DNA of 64,000 nucleotides from Callorhinus ursinus (taxonomy: Eukaryota; Chordata; Mammalia; Carnivora; Otariidae): NCBI RefSeq assembly GCF_003265705.1, contig NW_020312968.1, positions 8,333,845 through 8,397,844 on the forward strand, in the 5' to 3' direction. Position 1 is the first letter of the stretch; every line of letters starts with the position of its first letter. The notes beneath the pieces are model-generated. The model was not told the origin of the DNA, did no database searches, and saw nothing but the letters and a program-made list of their open reading frames with translations. This document shows positions 23,186-35,792 of this stretch, one piece after another. The translations under genes were made by a program, and so were the position numbers.

Positions 23186-25447
23186 AAAATGCCATTTCAT
23201 GTCGCAAGTAGTTAAGCAGCTGGCATATTTTCTCAATTTTATTTAAAAGCATATTTGGTCATGTCACTAAGTGATGTTCCCAGACATGTTCAGGTAAGTA
23301 ACAAACAGAACAAGGAAACTATAGCAGTTTTTTATTGTTCAAATTATTTCCTTTTCCACCTGTGGCATATGTATGATTAAAATAATAATTGCCAGTATTA
23401 ACCACTTACATCCTCATATTGATTAAGAATTAGAATGGCCTCTTTAACTGAAAATCCTTAAACTGCATTCAAGTATAGATTCCCTTAGAACTGGTTTTAA
23501 CCAATCTCGAACATGATAGTTTTTCATAAATGCTTGCAGATTGGCTAATTTGTTGATCCTCTTTTTTTTTTTTTTTTTGAGGTCAAACAGGCAGGTGTAA
23601 AGCTTGACTCCAAAGTAGAGAGAAAAATGTATTAATTTGAGACTTTTTTTAAATTCCAAAAGCACAAAAAACTGAAGTAACAAAAATTGAATCGAACCAC
23701 AGTATTTCTTTCAAGATAATTATTTTAAAAATAAAAAGTGGCACAGTGTCAGTAAATCAGCTAAAAATATTCCCCAGAATGTAATAAAATTCCAGAAATT
23801 GGCTTTGTTTTTAATCACAAAACTCAAGGTCCGACCCCATTAACATAAAGGAAGAAAGTGTTGATCTAGGAGAATTATTCTGTTTCTAGATATTCCTAGC
23901 AATTCACAGATACCTAGTTTCACATTCTTACTGTAATAGGGGCTTCTTTCTCTGAAAGACATTGAATATTGTTGGTTCATTCCACTTTTGGTGATGTATA
24001 CTACGCTATTGATTAAAACAGTAAATCCTTTACCCCCGCGAAGAGTTAATTTCTAAATATGGTTTTTCAAAACTTTTTTTTTTTAAATCTCTGTCTCTCA
24101 TGTTAGAGGCTTTCCTCAAGTCCTAGAAACATTTGGTTATTATTATATCTTAAAGTGAGGCACTGAAGTGTAAACTGGGAATTCTTTGTCCTGAGGTAGT
24201 ACTTACTACCTGGTGACCTGTTCAGTAAGTCCCCAGATTTTGTTGGGAGAGCCCCCAAAGCCAAGACCATTAGGTCCTTGTTTGGTGCTCTTTAGTGTTT
24301 CCAAAGAAAAGTCCTCCAGTGTTGTACCTGAAGATGTGTGCAGGGCGGGGTAGGCGTGGGCAGGGGTCGTGCGGAAGATATTCAGCCGCGTTGCTCATGT
24401 TCTAGCAGCTGAGAGAGGCAACAACCCGGGGGCTCTCAGTGGCCCTTTTGAAGACTTCTGCTTGATCTTTTTGTTTCCAGTCTGCTGCCTTATGCCTTCT
24501 CTCAGCTGTGCCTCAGGACCCAATCCTCTGAGGTTCAACTTTTCAAAAGAATAAACCTCTGGTTTTCTACCTGTACAGAAAAGGGTCATTTTCCTGGCTA
24601 TGTGGAGTGGAAGAGGAAATTTGGCTGCCTGTCTTAAAGACTTTAAACCAATTGTTCATATGGATTTGACCCTACAACCTAACCACTCTTCAGCTGCTTC
24701 CATCCCTGAGCCTATCTGAGATTCAGCCGAGTGAACCAGCCTGTTTCTTGTTGGCTTATGCCACGCTTTCCAGTCACTTAATCTTAGAACGATCCCAGTC
24801 AGGTCTACGAGTTACCACTCATCCACTTAAAGCTTTCAAAATCCTGTTGGCATCCATCATGAATTGCCACCTTCTTCTCCATGCTCTTTGTCCTTGGGGG
24901 ATATGCCTTTACTGTCATTTTAGAATATTTGAGAGGCACCAGGAAAAATGCACATATTCAATCTTCCATGTTTGATCAGAAGCGCTATGAATGAGCACTC
25001 TAAAATGTACATGATCATCTTATTCCAAATGTACATCATCACCTCTTAACATAGACGAAAGTCAGCCTGAAGGGAGCCATGCCTCCTTGCTATTCTCTAT
25101 GCCCTGGAGTCAAGTCAGTGTCTCTACTGAGCTGAAGTAGCCAAATGGAAACGGTTAGGGAATTATCACTGGCTCAGGAGGAGGATATTGTACAGCTAGC
25201 CCTCCCAATTATCACAGACATTTTTTTAAATGGTATGGATTATACATTAGCAATGGAGATAAGACAATAGACAAAGTTGAAAGCAAAATATGTGTCTGTC
25301 AATGACAAAATAAATTCAAAAACAAGATCCCCTGATGAATAAAAGATAATCTTTTGAGAGAAGTCTTGGAGTATATATACTATTGGATCAAGTATTTCCA
25401 ATTTTGTCTTAATTATCCAGAAAATTTTATATCCAAGATTGGACAAA

Positions 25448-25486
<39 letters not shown>
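25448..25486. repeat. (AC)n microsatellite
   Basis: About 19 uninterrupted AC dinucleotides; likely length-polymorphic. Confidence 0.95.
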
Positions 25487-25487
<1 letters not shown>

Positions 25488-25844
25488 GCAAAAAATACTC
25501 TTAATTCCTATTAACCCAATAAAAAATCTTAAAAAGTGAATACATTGTCTTAAAAATTCAAATTTTTCAGGCAACTACTATGTGTTAAGTGGTTACAACA
25601 GTTGATAGTAAAGACTGAAGCTAAGCTTCCTTCAGACATAGAAAGCCTCATCATTATAGTGACTTAGGGATAGCCAAATCTAGTTAATACGCCTTCTTGG
25701 TTCTATGGAGCATACTACAGTCTGTGCCAAATGCAATTAAAGAATGGTTCAAATGGCAATCTGTAGAGCTTTGAAGATATCCGTGGGAAATAGGCTGCCT
25801 GGCTGTTCATTACTGTTGTAATAGATTAGAAGTGACATTGGTTT

Positions 25845-25864
25845 AAAAAAAAAAAAAAAAAAAA
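25845..25864. repeat. Poly-A, 20 bases
   Basis: Uninterrupted A run with no recognisable retroelement on its 5' side. Confidence 0.9.
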
Positions 25865-27599
25865 GGCAACTCATCATTCTGGTCCAGTTGACCAATTAGG
25901 GCATTCACACTTGTCATACTGCAGTTGCACAATTGTTGACATTATTTTTCATCGGATGATGGTTATGGGAAAGATACATGGTCTTTGATAGACTTGTAAT
26001 ATCTCTGCCTCAGACCAAATTTAAGTCTTCATGCACATGTGAGTCTACATACACGTGTTATGGCACAGAGGTAAAATGGACCAAACCAGCATCTGGTGAC
26101 AAGAAATAAGTGGGTTGATAACTTAAAAAGCGGACGTTGAAAAACAGATAACCAGACGGCAAGAAAATACAAGATTTGTATGAGCTGCCTTACTCCCCTG
26201 CGACATAAATGACAAGACTCATAACTACAGGAATAGGAAACTTATAGTTCCCTGACAGAGTTTTCTTCTTGTCATTGCAGATATCCAGGGAAACTCTCTT
26301 CTATAATAACTCATCAAAAGAAGGCATTTTATACTGACATAAATATCATAGCATCAAATTATACCTGTAAGATTTGCATCACATATCCATTCCAGAATGC
26401 TCTTTAAAAATAGAACAGGAAGCCTTTTTTATACTTACGATCCTTATATTGTTTCCCACTGTCTTACTAGCACTTCAGATAAGGAACAATATAGCCAGGA
26501 ATCATTTTGTCAGTGAACCATTAGCTCTTCGAAGATCTTTCCAGAACGTAAATCATCTCACACTTCCCTTTTGTAACTTCAACACCGAAGTTAGGAAGAA
26601 GACTGTATGTAGATGTGCCACAGTTTGGACTTAATAAGACCTGGACCAACCTAAATTAAGTCACCTGAATTCCTGTTCTCAGCCCTCTCTCTTTCTGAGC
26701 AGGAACCCAACCAGCTAGACGCGGGTGATGTGTTTAAAGAAATCGAAATGACATAGGACTTATACTGGTAAACCCTAGGCAGAATTATAGGTTTTCATGA
26801 GGAAGGAAGGGCCTCTTTACCTTTGGTTTTGGTTTTATTTCTTCCAGATTATCAGTTATAAATGTTGACACCTTATAAATGAAAACAAAAGCTCTCAGAG
26901 GACCTCTCCCACCACCATCATTTCTTCCTCAATAGTCCCCACCCCAACCCCCTGAAGCCCTGGTCTCCCATCTCCCTCTGAATTCCAGGTAGTTAAGGTG
27001 GTAGAAATAAGCGCTTTAGAGGCTGAGACTGGATGGTAGGTGTGGCCTGGATGCATTTGTTATGCAACAGCAAGAAAGGGCACAAGGCAATGAGGGGAAA
27101 ATGTAGACAAGTTAATTGCTGTGAATTACTGCAATTGTTAAACCAATAATAGAGTAATTCCTAAAACCCCGGACTCCTTGGGAGTTCTCTTTGTAACAAT
27201 TCCACCATAGGTGCTAACACAGCACCTACCTGAATCAGTCCTTTTCAAAGATGACTTGACGTATAATTTGTATCTATTAAAGGAAAAGAAAAATACTAAA
27301 GTGAAAATGGCTTATGGGCTGGTTTGGGGGTGTATGGTTTTACTTAATAGAAGCTGCTTATGGGTAGTTTGGTCACCTGTTCTTACTAGTTTTAACATAA
27401 GTCTAGTTAAGGACTTAATGCCACTTGACTGTTCTGATATGTTGATGGCTAATACCCTGGCTCTAAGCATAATGCTACAGGTCTATAGTACACACATTTA
27501 GTTTTATTTCCATTATTCCTTGCGAGTCAGTTACAATATATGGATTTTAAAAAATGTTAACTTTCTTTGGTGGGCTTTATATGTCACATTTTTATTTAT

Positions 27600-28075
27600 A
27601 TATTATTTATTTATTTAGATACTATTAAGGGCCAACTTGTGCTTTCCCTATGCTAAGTGATAGTGACCTGGTCAGAAATAAGGTCTGGTCTTTGCAATCC
27701 AAGGGAAAGAGATGGGCAAAACTTTGGTTGCAGGACAAGTTTGAGTAAGCTCTATATAGAGGCACAGGTGAACATGTGGTACACAAGGAGGGAGTTGACA
27801 GAATTAGGAAAAAATCAAGAAAAACTTTGGAGAAGATGAATTTTGAGCTAAGCTTTAAAGGAGTCAGGTTTTCCTGGGAAAGCAAGCAGAAAAAGAAAAG
27901 GGTACTCAAGGCCTGAGAAAAAGGAGAAGCAAATGTACAGAAGTGTGAATGGCTCAGTTTGGTGAAGAGTGAGGGTCACTGAGGAGTTTAACAGTAGACA
28001 AGGCTGGAAGTGTGGTTTGGAGACAAGTCACACAAGTGCTTGAATGCCGTGGTAAAACATTTATACAATAGAGGA
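27600..28075 (+). repeat. Ancient interspersed repeat, family not named
   Basis: Resembles the 17150 element in its second half: GAGCTAAGCTTTAAAGGAGT, AAGGCCTGAGAAAAAGGAGA and GGCTGGAAGTGTGGTTTGGA are typical of that fossil. Starts with a (TTTA)n-rich stretch. Confidence 0.4.
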
Positions 28076-28086
28076 GACCAGCCCAT

Positions 28087-28326
28087 TCTTCCCTAAGGTT
28101 TGCGAACTATGGTTTTCAACCAAGGTCAATTTTGCCCCAAAGGGACATTTTGCAATGACTGGAGACAACTGTGGTTGTTGTAACTGGGGTTGGGGATGCT
28201 ACTGGTTTCTAGTAGGTAGAGGCCATGGATGTTGCTAAGCCCCCTACAGGGACAGGACAGCACCCCACAACAAAGAATTATTCAGCCTCAAATGCCAGTA
28301 GTCCTGGGATTGAGAAACTCTGGTTT
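28087..28326 (+). mobile_element. MER20 (hAT-Charlie DNA transposon), near full length
   Basis: Forward copy: GTCAATTTTGCCCC, GGGACATTTTGCAATGACTG, GGGGATGCTACTGGTTTCTA, CAACAAAGAATTATTCAGCC and TGAGAAACTCTGG in the expected order. About the length of MER20 with several differences from consensus. Non-coding. Confidence 0.9.
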
Positions 28327-28547
28327 CAGAGGATATTTCTATGGTACCAGGGAAGATGGAAGAGGGAGAGGGGGCTGAGGGCAGAGAGCCCTGCAAGAAA
28401 ATTCCAGTCACAGTATTGGAGCAGGATGACAAGACTACAGTAAAGCAGCAAAAGAGGGTTTGGTGCATTGCAAGGAATCCTAAGTAGACAACTTTGAGGA
28501 ACTCAGACCCCAACCAGTGACCAAGAGGAAACGTTAGCAGTGTATCT

Positions 28548-28680
28548 CAGAGAGTCGTTCACAGAATCATCTGTGGTTGTTACTTAAAAACTGCGATGCT
28601 GGAGACCGCACCTTACTGACAGGGGCAGAATCCATGAGCAAGAGACCAGCATGCACGTTTTTCACAAGCTCCTGGGATAA
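28548..28680 (+). mobile_element. MER5A-like fragment
   Basis: CAGAATCATCTGTGGTTGTT and TTCACAAGCTCCTGGGATAA match positions in the MER5A family (hAT-Charlie); the middle is decayed. Confidence 0.55.
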
Positions 28681-29774
28681 TTTTTCAGCAGGAGATCCCC
28701 CTCAAATCCTTGATTCCTACACTTGTTTTTTAACACGTCAAGGATGCTTATGATTGTCTCCCAGATTGCCGTGATTCTTTTTAATCACTCAAATTAGAAG
28801 AATACATGTCCCCCAGCTTGTGAAGCAGGGGCATAAAGCAAACACAGTTGAGATGTTGCAAAAACAAAGGTATAGGTGTGTCTTCTGTATACAGGAACTG
28901 TTTGGGGTATTTGTATGAATACCGCATCTCTCCTGAAAGAAGGCACACCTTCACATTTCACATGCACACTTTGTCCCATGCTGGGGCCATTGCTAGTCCT
29001 GCCACTCACATGCCCGGTCAGCACATTCTCAGATGAATGGTTAATTCAGTTCTGCATGCTCTCCCTGGGTCACCGCGTCCCAGGGGGGACATCAGACATT
29101 TGTCTTGCAGGCTTCTGAGCTATCTTAGACTTTTCGACCAAGAACATACGCCAACATGTTACCAGAGTTCTCTCTGAGTGGGAGTCGGGATTAGAGGTAA
29201 TAGGTATTTTCTTCTTCTTGTATAACTATTTCCCAGAAGGCCCTCACTGAATCAGCACAGCTTTTGTAATACAGAAAGAACATACAAAACGAGTTGTCAA
29301 AAAGCAACTTGATGAGTTTGCATTTGGGCACCGTCCCTGCAAGAGATCACTGTAAACCATGCCCGAATACCGAAAGAGACCCGGGGAAGCCCTTTGTTGT
29401 CAACAACGGCAAAGGATGGAGCCCAAAGGGGATGGATTTCACTATAAATATCTGTCCCTATATTTCTTGAGATCCTTAAACTATGTTTTCCAATACAGTC
29501 CAGAAAGTAACTGCCCAAATGTTGAAAGTCACGTTCCTTTAGATTCGTCCCATTAAGTGAAACGTTGGCACAGCCAAGACCCATGGATGTCAGAGCGAAC
29601 ACTGTGATTCCAAATGCAAAATAATACCTCGGATCCTGCCGCTGGTACAAACAGAAGGTATCAGCTTTTTTGTACTTGTCCTTCAAATTAGCCCCTTTCC
29701 AGAGATGAAAATACTCTCATCTTAGAAGCCAACCAACTCTGCCTTCCACACAGAGCGGTGAGTATGATGTGTCT

Positions 29775-29910
29775 GGGTCAGAATCGTTGGCTTGAATCCT
29801 GGCTTTGCTAGTTGCTAGTGGTGTGACCTTGAGCAAGTCGTATCCGCTCTCCGAATGTCAGTTTCTTCCACCATGGCGCTCAGGTAGATCAAATGAGATG
29901 CTGCCCTTGA
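29775..29910 (+). repeat. MIR
   Basis: GGCTTGAATCCTGGCTTTGC, GTGGTGTGACCTTGAGCAAG and TGTCAGTTTCTTCCACCATG follow the MIR forward consensus order. Confidence 0.85.
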
Positions 29911-31629
29911 GAGCTGGATCTGTGACCTATGAAGAAATAAGGTGTTTTTTTTTTGGTGTCTTTTGGCTTATTTGATTTTACTGGTTCGTCTCCTAGCTGC
30001 ACTAGTAAGAATACACTTAAGTTACTTCAGGAGAGAGGAAATTACTGTGAGCCTAGAAATCGACTGGAATTGAAATGGGAAAAAGATCAGGAAGCAGGAC
30101 TTTTCCCTTCATCTCTCTGTCTTCTGTAGGCTACCTGGTTTCTCTCTCAGACACAGCATTTCTGCTTCTAACTCCATGGGTCCTATAGAGGACTCTGATG
30201 ATGGGTATGTTCCCCTCCTCCAGTTTCTACTTAGCCACAGGTGTTGTTGCCTTTTTGGAACTTTTCTCTCCCTCAAGACTTCCCTGCATTAGTTCCCCAT
30301 GGTTCCTGGCTCATATTTTTTCCAAGTGTCTAAGTTCGAATTTCCAAGGAAAGGAATACGAATGATCAGCTTCTCTTTGGGGGCTAATGCATAAGTCAAA
30401 GGGAGTGGCCCACCTAGCAGTTTTTTGCTGTGGAGTCAGGCACCATCACTGGTCCACTGATCTGTTCCCCTCTGACCACTGAGGCTGGGCCAGGAGGTAG
30501 TATCATAATAAAAATGGCTACATGTGGACAGAAAGGCACTCACTGACTGAGAGCTCTAGGAAGTATACTGGTATAAATACTTGACTCTAACTCCTGGCTT
30601 TAGCACTCTTACCTGTGTATCCTTTTGAAGTTTCTTGCCATTCTATTCTGTTCTGTGGTATAGGAAACATACATGTCTAGGGATGTTGCCTTGGGAAATG
30701 GGTCCATGGTTTACAAGGTCTGCAGTCTGGAAAAAAGTCACTACTCACTCGGGTTTCATTCTCCTTTGCTCTTTATGCTATCATAATGTCCCTGGGGAAG
30801 AGTTTCCATGACCTGCAGCCAAGCATCCTTGCTAAGTCACTTGGTAGAATCTTTAAGGGATAACTTTGTAATAATTCAATGTAGACCTCATGCAATCTAG
30901 AGAATGAAGTGGGAGACAAGGAAGTGGGATTGAGTTTTAAATTAATTTTAAGGAAAGTGATATCTCCCAGAATACTCAGCATTGCTTGCCAAGTTTGAGG
31001 TTTGGGGTGTCACTCTGAAAAAGGAAACTGCCTGAAAAGGCAATGGAGAAAAAATCCAGTATCTTGTCTCTGAGGCCTGAGTCTCCACACCTGCAGTCTT
31101 GCTGATGTTCTAATATTCAGGGATAGAAGAGGGAAAAAAAAAAGAAAAAGAAAAAGACTGACTTTAGAAATTCATTTACAGCCATTGCAAACAGCTTTGG
31201 CATTTCCTGTTAAGAAATGTTATTTATGTCAGTTCCCCCATTGTAGCATTTTCCACTGTCTGGCTGGTGATCCCGTTAGAAATATGGTAGACCAGCAGTC
31301 CAGCGGAACAAGGACTCTTTCTCCTCATGCATGCCACCAAATCAACTGAAGTCAGGACTGGGTCATGTTAACACACTAAGTTAATCTGTTTAGCCAACTG
31401 ACTTGGGCTAAATGCTCTATGTGGGCAAGAATCTATCAGATAATAAATCATCATTTCACTCATTGATACAATCTCTTTCCTCTGTTGATTCAGTCTTTTG
31501 GCTAAAACAACAACTTGACACCCCCTCTAAGACTAACTTCCTGGAATTTGAAAGTTTGGTGATAATGCTATTTGCAAGCATACTTTGTAATTATTTAAAA
31601 TAATTTCTTAATTTGGTGCACAGACTGAG
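29911..31629. other. Intronic sequence, no gene seen
   Basis: The 30050-30540 part has the texture of a decayed interspersed repeat, but I cannot assign a family. An A-rich (AAAAAG)n patch lies near 31130-31156. No gene recognised. Confidence 0.35.
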
Positions 31630-31790
31630 TGTCACAACAGTCAGATGCTGTACCAGTTGCTAAGGACTCATATGAGAGACCTGGCCTCTGCCCTTGAGGG
31701 ACTTAAAATCTGGACAAGGGGATGGATGAAAAAGTTTAGGGAAAAGTTATGACTAAGGTAGAAGATAGCCTGCTCTGAGGTGAATATTTG
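31630..31790 (+). repeat. Ancient interspersed repeat fragment
   Basis: Has GCCTCTGCCCTTGAGGGACT followed by TAAAATCTGGACAAGGGGAT, the start of the same fossil repeat seen at 17150 and 43170. Confidence 0.4.
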
Positions 31791-32019
31791 AGCTCAGGGC
31801 TCACGTTTCATGTGACTACATCTGTAATTGCTCTTGAAGCGAAGTGATTTACAGGTGCTAGGTTTGGGTGTCGCTTGAGAGAAATGCACAGAACTCTAAA
31901 GGCCGGGCTCCAAAGGAAACTGCAGAAATGCAGAAATGGCCTAAAGCACCATTGTGATGTCACCTTTTATTAGCCCACTGAGGAGATGTAATTATTCTGC
32001 TAAGTCTTTGTTTGCTATT

Positions 32020-32155
32020 TGAGAGCAACAAATTAAACCCCACTAATCTACCTTGCTGGATGGTACTTATCAAACCTAAGAGGCTTCAATTATCAACAGC
32101 TTAATAAAGTTACTAATCTGCATTAAATGAAATCCTTTGCAAAATCACGTTGAAA
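32020..32155. other. Candidate conserved non-coding stretch
   Basis: Repeat-free and rich in ATTA/TAAT cores (TTCAATTATCAAC, CATTAAATG). Suggestive only; no comparison available. Confidence 0.18.
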
Positions 32156-32268
32156 CAATGCTTAAGTCATAATCAGCCTGCCTGGTGTCTACAGCCTGAT
32201 GTAGCTGAGCCCCAAAAAGCACTGTGTAATCAAATTCCATGTTACTTAAGCTCAGAAAAATTCCCATT

Positions 32269-32269
<1 letters not shown>

Positions 32270-32334
<65 letters not shown>
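32270..32334. repeat. (GT)n microsatellite, about 32 units
   Basis: 65 bp of GT with one GTGCGT interruption near 32307. Likely polymorphic and capable of Z-DNA. Confidence 0.97.
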
Positions 32335-32559
32335 CCTTTTCTTTAGTCACGTTAATTTATAGAGTGCCTTTTTAATCCAAAGAAAATTGACATTTAGGTA
32401 TAAGACAAACAAGAATGTCATTTAAAACTGCTTAAATTCAGCCACCTGTTATACAAAGAAAGTTTAATGGAATGTTTTATTTTGCATACAACAAGCTCTC
32501 ACTGTAGCTAACAAGTCTTCATATGATACTCAGAGAATCCAAAGCTGTCAGCACATTAT

Positions 32560-32688
32560 CAATTCAGACCACAGTACCGTGGGAGGTAATAAGAGATAGG
32601 CACTTTGCTTTAGGCTTGCAAAAGGAGAAACTGAGGCAATGAAGTGCTTTGTCCTCAGTCATAATCAGAAACACAAGCAGGCTATCAA

Positions 32689-32690
<2 letters not shown>
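32560..32690 (-). repeat. MIR fragment
   Basis: Reverse MIR core: GGAGAAACTGAGGCAATGAA then GTCCTCAGTCATAATCAG. Confidence 0.65.

Positions 32691-32692
<2 letters not shown>

Positions 32693-32740
<48 letters not shown>
32693..32740. repeat. (TC)n microsatellite, about 24 units
   Basis: Uninterrupted TC dinucleotides for 48 bp. Confidence 0.97.
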
Positions 32741-32745
<5 letters not shown>

Positions 32746-33939
32746 AAGCAGTCCAGGTAAGAGAGGACTGTAAGAACAGAATCACTAACTGAGTGGTTTA
32801 GCATTCACGTAGATATTCTCCAAATTTCTTTTATTGATGTCTGGCACAAAAGCTCAAGTTGATAGTAACAGTGTCTTGAGGAATTCATCACTTAGGTCTG
32901 AAGTGTTAAATAATGGGCAGAGCAGTACAGATGTGGGTAGGAATTGTGCATCTAAGAATACAAAGAAAGGGAGCCCTAGAATTAAACTGAACAAAGCACT
33001 TCAAGATGTTGTCCTCAATCTGTGGACTAATTTATCATTTAAACCTGTCCAGGGCACACAGAAGTCCACACCTATGCAAATACCAACTAACATCCAGCCA
33101 TTTAGGATTCTTGTGGAGCAATTTCATTTTTTTAGCATAGAAAATGCAGAACTTTCTTTTTGGATAAAACAGAATCTAGCAAGGACTCTCATTTAAAGGC
33201 TACCTAAGAAATAAAAGTCCTGATCTCTGTTATTTTGAATGACACTGACTAAAATTATTTTTCGGATCATCTACCATCAGCCTCTATTCTCTAAGAGCTG
33301 AAAACTTTTGAGCAAAGGAATGGTATAACATGATCTAAATTCAGTGGGAAAACATAATTGATGGGCAATTATACTAAACAAACGGCTGAATTTAAATAAT
33401 GACATCTATTGACACTAAGAAAAGACTTTGTGTACCTTCAAAATAACATGGCAATCAAAAGCCTTCCTAAGGCTTCCAAAATATTGATTTGGAGGCCCAT
33501 GCATTCAAGAATGATAGCATGGACCCACTGTCCTTCAAATGTGCTAATAAGCTATAATGCCAGTCAAAGGAAGGGTGGAGATTTGATACATTTTAATATA
33601 TTTCTGTCTTTTCAGTGCTTTCCAGCATGTTTTCTGTAATGTAGAATTGGTGAAAGCAGAACTTGGAGTGTGTCTACCAGATTCCAACAACATTAAAAAA
33701 AAAAAAAAAACACCACGTGCTTGGGTGCATGCACGGACACGTGACCCAGCGTAATCACTCAGCCACTTCATTAGCGAAGCCTTAAGACCGACAGGTACAT
33801 TTGGCCCAGTATTTAAGGCTCAACAGTTCCAGTGGTGCAGAACAGGTTAGGAAGAGTGAGGTGTTCCATTAATGAATATCTTAAAGCATGCTTCATCCAC
33901 AGTCGCTTGATCTCTTTCTTGATAACTGTGTAATATTAT

Positions 33940-34120
33940 CCATTATTTTAACAAATGTTTCTTGAGGGTCTATTAGGTACCAGGCACTGGGGTTAGGGAA
34001 GAGAGTAAAAAGCTAAGTAGATAATGGCCCCAGCTTTAAATGAGCATGAGGATATAGAATAACTGCATACCATCAAGAAGTATAGAAAGCCTTAACAGGC
34101 AGGGAAGGAACAAAGTGCTT
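33940..34120 (+). repeat. Ancient interspersed repeat fragment
   Basis: TATTAGGTACCAGGCACTGG, then GGCCCCAGCTTTAAATGAGC and a run to AAGCCTTAACAGGCAG. Fits the start of the fossil repeat at 17150. Confidence 0.4.
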
Positions 34121-34334
34121 GTAAGCTCGGGAGAAAACACTTTCCATTGTAGAGATGGAAAGAGGAGAAGAAAGGAAAATTAAAGCTATTATATCTTAAA
34201 AAGTGGAAAGCCTACGAACAGCTCATTAAATTGAAACCACCTCCCTGAAGTTAGAGAAATAATGAAGGACAAAAGTCAATTAATTCAAAGAAATGCAACA
34301 AAAATCATTTAAGTGCCTCCTCTACGCTAAGAGC

Positions 34335-34470
34335 ACCAGTGGTCCTCCAGACCCAGCTCCAGTTCCTCTCTTGGCCAAAAATGACCCTTCCCCCCTCTGA
34401 ACATCCCAGCTCAGTCTGTCTCTGCATCTCTTATGTCACTTACGCTATTCCGTGTGCCTGATCCTGCTCC
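34335..34470 (+). repeat. LINE-2 fragment
   Basis: CCAGACCCAGCTCCAGTTCC then AAATGACCCTTCCCCCCTCT and CTTATGTCACTTACGCTATT follow the L2 3' region. Confidence 0.55.
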
Positions 34471-34474
34471 CTAG

Positions 34475-34625
34475 CTGTGTGACATTGAACAGGAGGTGTG
34501 ACTTCTACTGCCTCATTGTCCCCGTCTGCAAAACGAGCACGATAAAAGCACTTACTTAACAGGTTTGTTAGGTTCAAATTAGTTAATATAAGGAAGTAAT
34601 TAGACCAGTATATATATGCATATTG
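34475..34625 (+). repeat. MIR
   Basis: CTAGCTGTGTGACATTGAAC, GCCTCATTGTCCCCGTCTGC and AAACGAGCACGATAAAAGCA match the forward MIR. Interrupted soon after by a CAN-SINE. Confidence 0.8.
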
Positions 34626-34679
34626 TAAGGGCTATAAATCTGCTACTATTGCTATTATTTTATGTTATTGTAGCTTTTC

Positions 34680-34892
34680 TTTCTTTCTTTTTTTTCTAAG
34701 ATTATTTATTTGAGAGAGAGAGAGCACGAGTGGGAGGAGGGGCAGAGAGAGGGGGAGAGAGAGAGAATCTCAAGCGGACTCCCCTGTTGGATGCAGAGCC
34801 CACGCGGGACTCAATCTCAGGACCCTGAGATCATGACCTAAGCCAAAACCAAGAGTCAGATGCTTACGCAGCTGAGCCACGCAGGCACCCCT
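34680..34892 (-). mobile_element. CAN-SINE
   Basis: Reverse element ending GAGCCACGCAGGCACCCC. Left poly-T and (GA)n-rich part. Target duplication ATTGTAGCTTTTC (34667-34679) and ATAGTAGCTTTTC (34893-34905). Confidence 0.95.
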
Positions 34893-34931
34893 ATAGTAGC
34901 TTTTCATCCATCTGATTGATTTCCCTTCAGA

Positions 34932-35095
34932 ACAGTGCTTTTCCAGCTTTAATGTAAAGGAATCACCTGGAGATTTTCCTAAAGCGCAGGTGCACATTCG
35001 AGGGTTCTGGAGTGGGGCCCAGGAATCTGCGTTTCTAACGAGTTCCCGGACGCTGCAGATGCTGCTGGCTCACGGGCTACACATTGGGTCAGGCT
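34932..35095 (+). mobile_element. MER5A (hAT-Charlie DNA transposon)
   Basis: GGAATCACCTGGAGATTTTC, GGAGTGGGGCCCAGGAATCT and GCGTTTCTAACGAGTTCCCG occur in MER5A order. Non-coding fossil. Confidence 0.85.
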
Positions 35096-35582
35096 TTAGG
35101 GTCCATGAACTGGTGCTGGTCCACAACCTGTTTGTGAAAGACAAGAGAAGTGCAAAAGCTGAGAATAAACATCCCAAAATTCCTAGAGCAGTTTACTATT
35201 GCCACAAAGTCCAAGTGCATCATGTCGTGGCATTTTTCAAAACTATCAGTTTGTAATTGATTGAACGTTTTTTTAAATAATGATCCTTCACCACAGATCG
35301 CTTGAGAAGCATTGTTCTAGCACACAGTATAAACCAAAAAGCAGATACAGGGTCTTTGTAAAGTTTTGTAGTTCTGCAACTAAAACAATTTTGCACGTGA
35401 TCAGTGTTCAACAGATGTTCTTGAATGCTGATGTAAATTAATTAAAAAATAAGTGAATGCAACTCTGATTGCCCATTTTCAGATTCTCCATGCAATGGTT
35501 AAGAGTCAGAGCTCCAGGTAGCATCAGCTTTAATGAAGTACAATTAGCAAATCCACAACTAAGCTTTTGTTTACATTTTATT

Positions 35583-35777
35583 TTTTTTTTTAAGATTTTA
35601 TTTATTTATTCGAGAGAGAGAGAATGAGAGACAGAGAGCACGAGAGGGAAGAGGGTCAGAGGGAGAAGCAGACTCCCCGCTGAGCAGGGAGCCCGATGCG
35701 GGACTCGATCCCGGGACTCCAGGATCATGACCCAAGCGGAAGGCAGTCGCTTAACCAACTGAGCCACCCAGGCACCC
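35583..35777 (-). mobile_element. CAN-SINE
   Basis: Poly-T, AAGATTTTATTTATTTATT, (GA)n, then CCGATGCGGGACTCGATCCC and GAGCCACCCAGGCACCC. Exact 15 bp target duplication TGTTTACATTTTATT at 35568-35582 and 35778-35792. Confidence 0.97.
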
Positions 35778-35792
35778 TGTTTACATTTTATT

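Larger units (their letters stand above)
23202..27599. other. Intronic sequence, AT-rich, no gene seen
   Basis: Contains 17 Ts at 23562-23578, an (AC)n at 25448 and 20 As at 25845-25864. No gene or named repeat otherwise. Open frames such as 26374-26634 and 27211-27501 have no recognisable features. Confidence 0.4.

Noticed and set aside
25448..25486. Tandem repeats as a CRISPR-like array
   Set aside because: These are simple dinucleotide microsatellites in a mammalian genome, without spacers.
29297..29686. 129-codon minus-strand open frame
   Set aside because: No recognisable domain or exon signals. The composition resembles translated non-coding DNA.
32834..33196. 120-codon plus-strand open frame
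   Set aside because: No family similarity that I recognise and no splice or promoter context. Its A-rich sequence explains the openness.
33695..33710. Poly-A of 16 bases as a retrogene tail
   Set aside because: No gene-like or SINE-like sequence ends at it and no target duplication was seen.
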